Shown: piece by piece, positions 56,457 through 64,000 of the stretch
Layout: the number at the start of each line of letters is the position of its first letter
Position numbering within the stretch: position 1 is the stretch's first letter
Notes under the pieces: generated by a model
Seen by the model: the letters and a program-made list of their open reading frames with translations, nothing else
What the model was told of the DNA's origin: nothing
Database searches by the model: none
Source of the DNA: Corynebacterium propinquum DSM 44285
GTDB lineage: Bacteria; Actinomycetota; Actinomycetes; Mycobacteriales; Mycobacteriaceae
Direction of reading: 5' to 3'
Assembly: GCF_000375525.1 (NCBI RefSeq)
Contig: NZ_AQXC01000007.1
Coordinates: 70,514 to 134,513 of the forward strand
Length of the DNA: 64,000 nucleotides
Program-made: the position numbers and the translations under genes

Positions 56457-59012
56457 TTACTCGCCGCGGTCAATGCGCTGGTTGCGCAGCGCACGAGCGG
56501 TGCGATCGCGGCCTTCCATCACGAGCCGGCGCAAGCCAGCAGGCATATCGCCAGCCAGGAAGTCGTCGGCACGCTGCAAGCCTTCTTCGGTTTTGTCCCA
56601 GAATGGGTACGTGCCAGTCAATACTGCCAGTGCCATTTCTGGGGAAAATTCTGCCCACACCTTCTGGGCATCGGCGAAGTAGGACTCATTGAATTGCTCC
56701 AGGTGCTTCGCCGAGCCTGTGAAGGTCAGCCCCAGCATCTTGAAGCGGGCTTCTAAGTTGCCCAACTCGCCGGTGCGCAGCTCATCCCAGATGCGCTTCT
56801 TATTCTCGTCGCTGTTGATAGCAGCCTCGACCTGGAGCGCAGCCTGCGCGCCAGACGAGGTTTTGTCCAGCTCGCGCTGCTGGGCGATCTTTTCGCGTAC
56901 GGCGGCTTCCTCACCGATGGCGCCGTCGGCAGCCAGTGCAGTCAGTGCCTTCCATCGCAGCCCGGCATCCTCGTCATTATCCAGGATGCCCTGCAGGTAG
57001 ATGCGAGTGGAATCGACCAACGGCAGGTGGGACAACGTCTTGATGAAGATCAGCGCGCGGTCTTCGCTGCCGTTTTCTGCGGCAGCCTGGAAAGCCTCGC
57101 CGAGGAGTTGCGCGCCTTCGGCATCGGCCCACTCCTGGTCCGCGTAGGCGGTGAGGGCGGTGACGGCTTGGCCAGTGATGCGCTCGAGCACCGCCATTTC
57201 TGTTTCTGCCTGCGCACCACGGGCAACCAGCTGCACGAAATCCCGGGCCTTCAGGCTGCCGTCGCGGGTCATCTCCCACGCAGCAGACCAACACAGGGTG
57301 CGAGCCATCGGATCGGCGATCTTGTCGATGTGCTGCAACAGGGTGGCTAGGGAACGCTCGTCGAGTTCCGGTAGGCAGTAGGTTAGGTCGTCGTCGTTGA
57401 CCAGCACCAAATCCGCGATTGGCGTGCCGACCAGCTCGTCGACGTTGGTGAACTCGCCGTCGATATCCAGCTCGACGCGTTTGGTGCGCACCACCTTTTG
57501 CGACTGTTCGTCGAAACGGTACAGCCCCACGGCGATGCGGTGGGTGCGCAGGGTCTCACCGGCCTGGTGTACGGCAAAAGAGGTGTAGGTCTTGCCATCA
57601 TCCTCGGTGCGGGCAGCCAAGGTGTTGACACCGGTGGTCTTCAACCACTGCTGCGCCCACCAGCTCAGATCACGGCCGGAGGCATCCTCCAAGTGGCCCA
57701 GCAGATCTTCGAAGGCGGCGTTGCCGAATTTGTGTGCCTCGAAGTGGCGACGCACACCGGCGAAGAATTCTTCGCGGCCGACATAAGCTTGCAGTTGCTT
57801 CAGCACCGAAGCGCCCTTGGCGTAGGTGATGCCGTCGAAGTTCTGCTCGACAGTCTCGATGTCCGAGGCGTCGGTGGAGATCGGGTGCGTCGTCGGCAGC
57901 TGATCCTGCTGGTAGGCCCAAGATTTCTCGATGTTCGCGAAGGTGACCCACGCGGTGTCGTACTGGGTTTCTTCGGCCTGTGAGATCGCCGCGGCCCAGG
58001 TGGCAAAGGACTCGTTGAGCCACAAATCATCCCACCATTGCATGGTCACCAGATCGCCGAACCACATGTGCGCCATCTCGTGCAAGAACGTGTCGGCGCG
58101 GCGTTCGTACTGGTAATGGGTGGCTTTGTTGTGGAAGACAAACTCGTCGCGGTGGGTGACACAACCGGCGTTTTCCATCGCGCCCATGTTGAACTCTGGG
58201 CACAGCACCTGGTCGTATTTGCCGAATGGGTAGGCAATGCCGAAGTTGCGGTGATAAAAATCAAAGCCCTGCTTGGTCTCAGTGAACAGGCGCTCGGCAT
58301 CGAGGTGTTTCGCCAGTGATTGGCGGCAGAACAGTGCCAGCGGCACGGAAATTTCGCGCTCTTCCTCGCTGGTTTCCGGGTGCGCGGTGAGCGTGCCTGT
58401 CCATTCGTCGCTGACCTGGTAGTAGTGGCCGGCGCACACGGCGATCAGGTAGGTGGAAAGTTGATAGCCGATCCGTGAATTCCACTCGCGGGAATCGCCA
58501 TTATCGGTAACCGTGGAAGTCTCGTTGGTGATCACCGTCCAGTCGCGCGGAGCGGTAATCGAGAAATCGTAGGTCGCCTTCATATCCGGCTGGTCAAAGC
58601 ACGCCAGGATGCGTTTCGCGTCGGCAGTTTCGCATTGCGAATACAGATATACGCGGTCATCAGCAGGATCGACGAAGCGGTGGAGCCCCTGCCCGGTGCG
58701 GGAATAGGGGATGCGCGCTGTGACATCAACGCTGTGGCGGCCCGGCTCCAGACCCTGCAGCGGGATGCCGTACTCGGCGTCGTACTCGGTCGGCTTTTCG
58801 ACGCCGTCGATAAATAGCTCCACGATTTCGTCGGCACGCAAATCCAGGAAGGTATCTGCCTGCTGGCCGTCACGGACTTCGAAGTCGACGACGGTGTGGG
58901 AGGTGAAAAATTTCTCGGAGACGGTGAGATCCAGCGCCACCTTATAGTTGTGCACCTTGATCTGTCGTGAGCGCTGTTGAGCCTCATCGCGCGTCAGGTT
59001 TAGAGAAGTCAC
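56457..59012 (-). CDS. pepN: Aminopeptidase N (M1 family)
   Basis: Zinc aminopeptidase of 851 residues that trims peptides in the cytoplasm. The substrate-binding GAMEN motif (NMGAMENAG), the zinc site HEMAHMWFGD plus the Glu in LNESFATW, and the Tyr of the transition state region (NFDGITYAKGASVL) are all present. The C-terminal ERAP-like helical domain covers about 520-845. It is divergent from the Rv2466c-like gene, as in mycobacteria. Confidence 0.96.
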   Translation of the reverse strand: MTSLNLTRDEAQQRSRQIKVHNYKVALDLTVSEKFFTSHTVVDFEVRDGQQADTFLDLRADEIVELFIDGVEKPTEYDAEYGIPLQGLEPGRHSVDVTARIPYSRTGQGLHRFVDPADDRVYLYSQCETADAKRILACFDQPDMKATYDFSITAPRDWTVITNETSTVTDNGDSREWNSRIGYQLSTYLIAVCAGHYYQVSDEWTGTLTAHPETSEEEREISVPLALFCRQSLAKHLDAERLFTETKQGFDFYHRNFGIAYPFGKYDQVLCPEFNMGAMENAGCVTHRDEFVFHNKATHYQYERRADTFLHEMAHMWFGDLVTMQWWDDLWLNESFATWAAAISQAEETQYDTAWVTFANIEKSWAYQQDQLPTTHPISTDASDIETVEQNFDGITYAKGASVLKQLQAYVGREEFFAGVRRHFEAHKFGNAAFEDLLGHLEDASGRDLSWWAQQWLKTTGVNTLAARTEDDGKTYTSFAVHQAGETLRTHRIAVGLYRFDEQSQKVVRTKRVELDIDGEFTNVDELVGTPIADLVLVNDDDLTYCLPELDERSLATLLQHIDKIADPMARTLCWSAAWEMTRDGSLKARDFVQLVARGAQAETEMAVLERITGQAVTALTAYADQEWADAEGAQLLGEAFQAAAENGSEDRALIFIKTLSHLPLVDSTRIYLQGILDNDEDAGLRWKALTALAADGAIGEEAAVREKIAQQRELDKTSSGAQAALQVEAAINSDENKKRIWDELRTGELGNLEARFKMLGLTFTGSAKHLEQFNESYFADAQKVWAEFSPEMALAVLTGTYPFWDKTEEGLQRADDFLAGDMPAGLRRLVMEGRDRTARALRNQRIDRGE

Positions 59013-59218
59013 GGAATGAATTACCTTTCTTCTGCGTTGTACTTAATGCTGCGGTTGATCCATGCTACGGCCGGTCGATGTTGCGCCCGGTACCGCAGTG
59101 CTATTAGGTCATGAAGTTGTTCGCACCCAGCTTAATGTCTCCATAGGATGGGTGGTGGCCAATTAAGTCCAAATAAGGACCATTTAAGGATGGTCAAATA
59201 AGAATTAAGGAGAACACA

Positions 59219-59830
59219 ATGGAAACCGTACGTTTTTGGTTTGATGCTTCCTGCCCGTTTGCATGGCAGACATCCCGCTGGATGAAGGAAGTCGAGAAAG
59301 TCCGCGACGTGCAGGTCGAGTGGATGCCGTTTTCTCTGTCCGTGCTGAATGAGGGCGCAGATATTCCGGCCGATTATGCCGAGATGATGAAAGCCAACTG
59401 GGGACCAGCCCGGGTTGCTGCCGCGTTGAAAGATCAGCACCCTGACAAGGTTGATGCCTATTACACGGCTTTGGGCACATTGATTCATAAGCAAGGCAAC
59501 GGCGGCCAAAAGGGCTACGGTGCTTACGATGATTTGATCGTGCAGGCTTTGCAAGACATCGACGCCGACGTCGAGCTGGCGAAATTGGCTAATAGCGACG
59601 AGGTCGATGAGAAGCTGCGCGCATACCACCAGCAGGCCATTGACTTGGTCGGTAATGATGTGGGAACTCCGGTAATGCAATTGGGTGATGCGGCGTTCTT
59701 CGGCCCAGTTATTACCCGTGTTCCAGAAGGCGAAGAGGCTGGGGAACTTTTCGACGCTGCGCTGCGTTTAGGACAGTATCCATACTTCTTCGAATTGAAA
59801 CGTTCCCGAACCGAAAACCCACAGGTGTAA
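59219..59830 (+). CDS. DsbA-fold oxidoreductase, Rv2466c family
   Basis: Thioredoxin/DsbA-fold protein of 203 residues related to the mycothiol-dependent reductase Rv2466c. The start FWFDASCPFAWQTSRWM holds the active Cys12 but has Ala15 where a second Cys would complete a CxxC motif. A monothiol mechanism with mycothiol is therefore likely. Other conserved parts are VGTPVMQLGDAAFFGPV and a C-terminal tail. ATG 59219 follows AAGGAG. It begins a run with a small membrane protein and rpiB. Confidence 0.87.
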   Translation: METVRFWFDASCPFAWQTSRWMKEVEKVRDVQVEWMPFSLSVLNEGADIPADYAEMMKANWGPARVAAALKDQHPDKVDAYYTALGTLIHKQGNGGQKGYGAYDDLIVQALQDIDADVELAKLANSDEVDEKLRAYHQQAIDLVGNDVGTPVMQLGDAAFFGPVITRVPEGEEAGELFDAALRLGQYPYFFELKRSRTENPQV

Positions 59831-59832
59831 CT

Positions 59833-60120
59833 ATGTTTGGTACTTTTATTACTTCTCTGATCATCGCTGCTCTGGGCGGTGCCGCTGCCTTTTATTCTTG
59901 GCGGCAAAATGCCATGGTGGCTTTGATTTCTGCAGGCGTGTGCTTGGTTGCCTCCATCGTTGCTGTGATTACCGGCCTGGCATCCACCGTGGCCGTCGTG
60001 TTCAAGCTTCTGCCATGGCTGCTGCTGGCATTGGGCATTTGGTTGGTTTATCGCATGATTACTAACCGCAATTCTGCTGGTGCTGAAGCTGATGCTCCGG
60101 CGCAGCGTCCAGCGCGTTAA
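59833..60120 (+). CDS. Small membrane protein, 95 residues
   Basis: Three hydrophobic segments (about 5-22, 27-50, 56-74) and a polar Ala/Pro-rich end. No family is recognised. The ATG lies two bases after the preceding stop, so it is cotranscribed and probably coupled to the Rv2466c-like gene. Confidence 0.7.
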   Translation: MFGTFITSLIIAALGGAAAFYSWRQNAMVALISAGVCLVASIVAVITGLASTVAVVFKLLPWLLLALGIWLVYRMITNRNSAGAEADAPAQRPAR

Positions 60121-60227
60121 TCGCTGATGCGGTAGGCGTGCACACTGTGTTTTAGTGTGGTTTTAGCGCCTTAGCGTCTCAGTGCGGTGAACTATTGCAC
60201 CGTACTACCGCAACGCTGAACAATTTA

Positions 60228-60251
60228 GCCGTCTGGTTTCTGCCAGGCGGC
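60228..60251 (+). promoter_or_regulatory. Hairpin just upstream of rpiB
   Basis: Arms GCCGTCTGG (60228-60236) and CCAGGCGGC (60243-60251) with a six-base loop end 13 bases before the rpiB ATG. It could be a weak terminator for the preceding run or a 5' structure controlling rpiB translation, as there is no good Shine-Dalgarno between it and the ATG. Confidence 0.45.
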
Positions 60252-60264
60252 TATTATTGTGTGT

Positions 60265-60738
60265 ATGCGCGTTTATCTTGGAGCAGACCACGCAGGTTTT
60301 GAGACGAAAAACCTGATCAAAGACCACCTGAACAAAGCTGGCTATGAGGTGATCGATTGCGGTGCACACACCTATGACGCCGACGATGATTACCCAGCGT
60401 TTTGCATCGACGCAGCGACACGCACCGTGAACGATCCAGGCTCGCTGGGCATCGTTCTGGGCGGTTCTGGAAACGGTGAGCAGATTGCCGCTAATAAGGT
60501 AGAAGGTGCACGCTGCGCATTGGCGTGGTCGCCAGAAACTGCACGCTTGGCGCGTGAGCACAACAACGCACAGCTGATCGGTATCGGTGGACGCATGCAC
60601 TCGGAGGAAGAAGCACTGCAGATCGTCGATGCGTTCTTGGATCAGGAATGGTCGGCAGCGCAGCGCCACCAGCGCCGCATTGATATTTTGGCGGAATACG
60701 AGCGCACTGGTGTAGCCCCAGAAGTACCAAGCGCCTAA
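60265..60738 (+). CDS. rpiB: Ribose-5-phosphate isomerase B
   Basis: Interconverts ribose 5-phosphate and ribulose 5-phosphate in the pentose phosphate pathway. The 157-residue protein begins MRVYLGADHAGFE, with the ADHAG phosphate-binding motif. It has GIVLGGSGNGEQIAANK and RLAREHNNAQLIGIGGRMH, placing it in the actinobacterial RpiB group that has Glu instead of the catalytic Cys in the GSGNGEQ loop. It lies in the conserved pepN/Rv2466c/rpiB neighbourhood. Confidence 0.95.
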   Translation: MRVYLGADHAGFETKNLIKDHLNKAGYEVIDCGAHTYDADDDYPAFCIDAATRTVNDPGSLGIVLGGSGNGEQIAANKVEGARCALAWSPETARLAREHNNAQLIGIGGRMHSEEEALQIVDAFLDQEWSAAQRHQRRIDILAEYERTGVAPEVPSA

Positions 60739-60757
60739 ATAACTGAGGCTGCTGACG

Positions 60758-60792
60758 AAGCACCCCATTGTTGAACCAACAATGGGGTGCTT
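60758..60792. terminator. Bidirectional terminator
   Basis: Arms AAGCACCCCATTGTTG and CAACAATGGGGTGCTT form a perfect 16-base stem with a three-base loop between rpiB and the convergent DUF1542-like gene. It can serve both. Confidence 0.88.
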
Positions 60793-60812
60793 GCTTAGCT
60801 TAGGCCTTGGTT

Positions 60813-61637
60813 TTAGAAATCGAAGCCGAGGTCAAACAGGCCGCCGTCATCGCCGCCCCCGAATAGACCACCGCCGTCGTCCATACCTGCATCGTCCATG
60901 CCGCCCATGTCATCCATTCCATCCATGTCGCCGCCATCTGCGCCGTCCATACCATCGGCACCGTCGGCTCCAGCACCATCTAGGCCTTCGCCAGCCCCGG
61001 ATTCAAAATCTTGAGCACCATAGCCAACGCCTGCCATTCCGGAAAACATCATGGAAAACATCATCGCCGAGCTCATGGCCCATACGCCGGTAAGCAGTGC
61101 AGGCTCCCACCAGCGGGTGGAATACCAGCCAGCTGGTACCGGACGCCCAGCAACCTTACCGCCAGGGTAATAGTGCGGGGCATCGTCACTGGCTTTCGGC
61201 GAAGCAATGATGTGTTCACCTTCGTGGTCAATCTCGCGGCGCTCGGTTACTTTGCCAGCGTTGCGCTGGCCTTCCAGCGGTGGGATCTCCGGACCGGTAG
61301 ACATGCCCATGATCTCGCGTGCCGCGTTGGCATAGTGCATACCTTCGAGTGCGGATTCGCGGGCCAAGCGGGCTTGCTTCACGGTGGTGGCAGAAGATAG
61401 TGCCGAGGTTGCCGCGTTGTGGCGCTCGGAGGCATCAGACATGGCTTGCTTCGAGGCGGTATCGGTGCCGTCGATGCTGTAGACCTGCGAACCTAAGCGG
61501 TCGATCCAGCGCTGTGCGTCGGCACGCGCGTCGTCCAGCTCATTCTGGTTGTTTTGTTCTATTTGCTTCTTGTTGTTCCGGCTGGCGACATAAAACGCGA
61601 TGCCGACGCCAAGCAGAACGATCAACAGAATTTCCAT
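60813..61637 (-). CDS. DUF1542-like membrane protein with acidic Gly/Asp/Met tail
   Basis: A 274-residue protein. One N-terminal transmembrane helix (about 2-19) leads to a charged helical domain (about 25-110, possible coiled coil) resembling DUF1542-type proteins of corynebacteria. There is a second hydrophobic segment (about 180-205, Met-rich) and a C-terminal 65 residues made almost only of Gly, Asp, Met and Ala, ending GLFDLGFDF. The function is unknown. ATG 61637 follows GGGAGTGAG. It is convergent with rpiB. Confidence 0.7.
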   Translation of the reverse strand: MEILLIVLLGVGIAFYVASRNNKKQIEQNNQNELDDARADAQRWIDRLGSQVYSIDGTDTASKQAMSDASERHNAATSALSSATTVKQARLARESALEGMHYANAAREIMGMSTGPEIPPLEGQRNAGKVTERREIDHEGEHIIASPKASDDAPHYYPGGKVAGRPVPAGWYSTRWWEPALLTGVWAMSSAMMFSMMFSGMAGVGYGAQDFESGAGEGLDGAGADGADGMDGADGGDMDGMDDMGGMDDAGMDDGGGLFGGGDDGGLFDLGFDF

Positions 61638-61806
61638 GCTTACTCTCACTCCCAAAATGTTTTGTCGCCATTCTAACGATTCTGTACGGCAGCGGTGTAC
61701 AGGAGTATCCGTGCCGCTTTACCAGCTATTAATTGGAGCTAAGGGGCGAATTTTGGCGCTATCGCGATTATGTTGTAGGCTATTGAACGCACCGCAAAGG
61801 TGTAAG

Positions 61807-61881
61807 GGGAATGTCGTATAGTGGCTAATACCTCAGCCTTCCAAGCTGAAGACGCGGGTTCGATTCCCGTCATTCCCTCCA
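61807..61881 (+). tRNA. tRNA-Gly (UCC anticodon)
   Basis: The acceptor GGGAATG pairs with CATTCCC. The anticodon stem CAGCC/GGCTG-like arms enclose TTCCAA giving UCC, and the T-arm is GCGGGTTCGATTCCCGT. CCA is encoded (61879-61881). Confidence 0.95.
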
Positions 61882-62059
61882 CATCATCCCGTGGGGCTGA
61901 TCGCTAGTAACCTAGCAGCGCTGAGGAAATATCTGCACAGATATAAACACTCAGTTGTAAGATCAGTCTCACGGGATTTTTCTACTGCCAAATCGGCGTA
62001 GGCTGGAATGCTGTTGAACAATTATTCATAAACAGCGTATTCCAAGGAGCTTTGACTAC

Positions 62060-63805
62060 ATGTCGAAAACCTACGCAGACTTCCTCATCGACACCCTCGC
62101 CAAACAAGGCGTGCGCCACATTTACGGCCTCGTCGGTGACAGCCTGAACCCCATCGTCGATGCCGTTCGCCGCCACAAGGACATGGAATGGATCCACGTC
62201 CACAATGAGGAATCCGCAGCTTTCGCCGCTGGCGCAGAATCCCTCGTTACTGGTGAACTCGCCGTGTGCGCCGCCTCCTGCGGGCCGGGAAATACTCACC
62301 TGGTGCAGGGGCTGTACGACGCCCACCGCAACGGCGCCCGCGTCCTGGCACTGGCCACCCACATCCCGAGTGAAGAAATTGGCACCGGCTTCTTCCAAGA
62401 AACCCACCCGCAAGAAGTGTTGAAGGAATGCTCCGGCTATATCGAAGTCGCGCATTCCGCGAAGCAGGGTCAGCGCATCCTGCACACCGCCATGCAGAAT
62501 TCGATTGGCAACAAGCAAGTATCCACGCTGGTTATCCCCGGTAATATCGCGGCGGAGAAGGTCGACGAGCCGGTGAGCGGTGGAGTAATCGCCCGCAAGA
62601 AGGGGCAGATGATTCCGGACGCTGCCGACGTCGACAAGCTCGTTGCCGCCATCGACAAAGCAGGAAAGATCACGCTGTTTGTTGGTGCTGGTTCTGCCGG
62701 TGCGCACGACGAGATTATTGATCTAGCGACTCATCTGCACGCCCCAATCGGGCACGCGCTGGGCGGTAAAGAAGTTATTCAATACGACAACCCGTATGAC
62801 GTCGGCATGTCCGGCCTCCTGGGCTACGGCGCCTGCTACGACGCCTGCCAGGATGCCGATCTGCTGTTAATGCTGGGTACGGACTTCCCATACGTGGACT
62901 TCTTGCCAGATGGCTCTGACGTCGTGATCGCGCAGGTTGATAACAACCCGGAGCATCTGGGACGCCGCGCGGTACTCAGCCACGCTATCTGCGGCGATGT
63001 GCTACCAACCGTCAACGCGCTGCTGGAAAAGACGAAGAAAAAGACGGACCGTTCCTTCTTGGACGCGATGCTGAAAAAGCATGAGCGCGAGTTGACGCAT
63101 GTGGTGGATGCGTATACCAAAAACGTCGAGAAGCACACCCCGATCCACCCGGAGTTCCTCGCCGATCAGATTGATGAGCTGCTTGACGACGACGCCGTGG
63201 TCACCGTCGATACCGGAATGTGCAACGTGTGGGCGGCTCGTTATATCAACCCCACTGGCCGTAACCGCGTGATTGGTTCTTGGAAGCACGGCACCATGGC
63301 CAACGCGCTGCCACAAGCCATTGGCGTGCAGCAAGCAGATCGCAACCGTCAGGTTGTGAGCTTCTCTGGTGATGGCGGCTTGGCGATGTTGATGGGTGAG
63401 TTGTTGACGGTACGTCGCAACAATCTGCCGGTGAAAACCGTGGTCTTCAATAACTCTTCGCTGGGCATGGTGAAACTGGAGATGCTGGTCGAGGGCATGC
63501 CGGAATTCGGCACCGACCACGATGGCGTGGACTATGCCGGTGCTGCTGAAGCCTTGGGCATCCCTTCGGTGCGCATCACGGACCCGAAGAAGGCGCGCCA
63601 GCAGCTGAAAGAGGCCTTGGAGATGGACGGTCCGGTATTGATCGACGTCATCACCGACCCGAATGCGCTGTCCATGCCGCCAACACTCGAATTCGAGCAG
63701 CTCAAGGGCTTCGCCTTGGCAGCTGGCCGGACCGTTCTCGACGGTGGTGTGGGCAAGATGCTGTCGATGGCGCGGTCAAATTTGCGCAACATTCCGCGTC
63801 CATAA
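62060..63805 (+). CDS. pqo: Pyruvate:quinone oxidoreductase
   Basis: Thiamine-diphosphate and FAD enzyme on the inner face of the membrane that oxidises pyruvate to acetate and CO2 and passes electrons to menaquinone. The 581-residue protein has HNEESAAFAAGAE (catalytic Glu), the FAD-domain middle, and the ThDP motif GDGGLAMLMGELLT...NNSSLGMVKLE. The C-terminal region (LKGFALAAGRTVLDGG) corresponds to the lipid-activated membrane-binding end of PoxB. It is well known in Corynebacterium. It depends on thiamine, made with thiC in this window. Confidence 0.93.
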   Translation: MSKTYADFLIDTLAKQGVRHIYGLVGDSLNPIVDAVRRHKDMEWIHVHNEESAAFAAGAESLVTGELAVCAASCGPGNTHLVQGLYDAHRNGARVLALATHIPSEEIGTGFFQETHPQEVLKECSGYIEVAHSAKQGQRILHTAMQNSIGNKQVSTLVIPGNIAAEKVDEPVSGGVIARKKGQMIPDAADVDKLVAAIDKAGKITLFVGAGSAGAHDEIIDLATHLHAPIGHALGGKEVIQYDNPYDVGMSGLLGYGACYDACQDADLLLMLGTDFPYVDFLPDGSDVVIAQVDNNPEHLGRRAVLSHAICGDVLPTVNALLEKTKKKTDRSFLDAMLKKHERELTHVVDAYTKNVEKHTPIHPEFLADQIDELLDDDAVVTVDTGMCNVWAARYINPTGRNRVIGSWKHGTMANALPQAIGVQQADRNRQVVSFSGDGGLAMLMGELLTVRRNNLPVKTVVFNNSSLGMVKLEMLVEGMPEFGTDHDGVDYAGAAEALGIPSVRITDPKKARQQLKEALEMDGPVLIDVITDPNALSMPPTLEFEQLKGFALAAGRTVLDGGVGKMLSMARSNLRNIPRP

Positions 63806-63831
63806 AAAATTACGCCGTAAGCGCGTACGGT

Positions 63832-64000
63832 TTAACGTTTCAGCTCGGCCGCGAGTTCGACAGCTTGGCGGATAGCACGTGCGGCGTCGAGCTCAGCGGC
63901 AACATCCGCGCCACCAATAACGTGCACGCGGGAGCGTTGCTCCTTGGTTAAGCTCTCGAAGTCTGCTTCGATGACTGACTCTTGGCCGGTGCACAACACG
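63832..64000 (-). CDS. fadH: 2,4-dienoyl-CoA reductase (NADPH), C-terminal fragment
   Basis: Only the last 55 codons are in the window; the gene continues beyond its right edge. The visible peptide has VLCTGQES, HVIGGADVAAELDAARAIRQ and ends in AAELKR. This matches the C-terminal nucleotide-binding end of FadH-type dienoyl-CoA reductases, which remove double bonds at even positions during beta-oxidation. Identification rests on this short piece only. Confidence 0.7.
   Translation of the reverse strand, partial: VLCTGQESVIEADFESLTKEQRSRVHVIGGADVAAELDAARAIRQAVELAAELKR

Overview
The window is chromosomal DNA of a mycolic-acid-containing actinobacterium, most likely a Corynebacterium with moderately high G+C. 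The reasons are the corynebacterial/mycobacterial gene order (ctaD-serB; pncB/dinG-clpS-DUF2017-P1 peptidase-rhomboid-murI-MBL-rph-rdgB; acpS/bcp/DUF3618; orn-cmrA; ssb-like/ettA/thioesterase/globin/pepN/Rv2466c-like/rpiB), a corynemycolate reductase, a CopD-CtaG fusion, and a pyruvate:quinone oxidoreductase. Comparisons with Mycobacterium tuberculosis order are from memory, not from a search. There are no rRNA genes, no complete insertion sequences and no CRISPR array. Almost all of it is ordinary housekeeping DNA.

Layout. 0-7 kb: cytochrome oxidase subunit I, phosphoserine phosphatase, and a pncB-dinG pair on the minus strand. 7-14 kb: a long plus-strand run from clpS to rdgB (protein turnover, cell-wall precursor, RNA processing, nucleotide sanitation), closed by two small membrane proteins. 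14.2-15.2 kb: tRNA-Leu followed by a small accessory patch with a possible toxin-antitoxin pair. 15.3-25.2 kb: methyltransferase, SDR, SPFH protein, biotin genes bioA-bioD with acpS, a TetR regulator, bcp, pncA, glutaminase and an enoyl-CoA hydratase. 25.3-34.4 kb: tRNA-Lys, an L,D-transpeptidase with a long structured leader, HrpB helicase, and a divergent amino-acid catabolism cluster (GntR regulator, ornithine-cyclodeaminase-like enzyme, BrnQ carrier, FAD amino-acid oxidoreductase). 34.4-42.6 kb: a cytochrome b/molybdoenzyme fusion, tRNA-His, orn, cmrA, tRNA-Arg, CopD-CtaG, a secreted SGNH hydrolase and an SSB-like protein. 42.7-48.1 kb: ettA, thioesterase, membrane protein, secreted trypsin-like protease. 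48.1-56.4 kb: a Fic module, thiC under a TPP riboswitch, ald, globin, MscS channel, metB and an SDR. 56.4-64 kb: pepN, an Rv2466c-like protein, rpiB, a DUF1542-like membrane protein, tRNA-Gly, pqo and the C-terminal end of a dienoyl-CoA reductase.

The strongest unexplained signal is not a gene. An exact 10-base word, CGTCGGCAAG, occurs 24 times by hand count (13 on the plus strand, 11 on the minus), where about 0.1 would be expected by chance. It falls in several different reading frames and also in intergenic DNA, so it is selected or propagated as DNA. The one-base variant CGTCGACAAG adds 14 copies. In one gene the word appears to have grown into an in-frame 15-base tandem array. The density resembles that of uptake-signal or nucleoid-organising words in other bacteria. 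I know of no described equivalent here. Secondary points of interest are a paired perfect DnaA box upstream of the SSB-like gene, a thiC terminator that also carries the Shine-Dalgarno of a Fic antitoxin, and several genes with recently expanded in-frame repeats.
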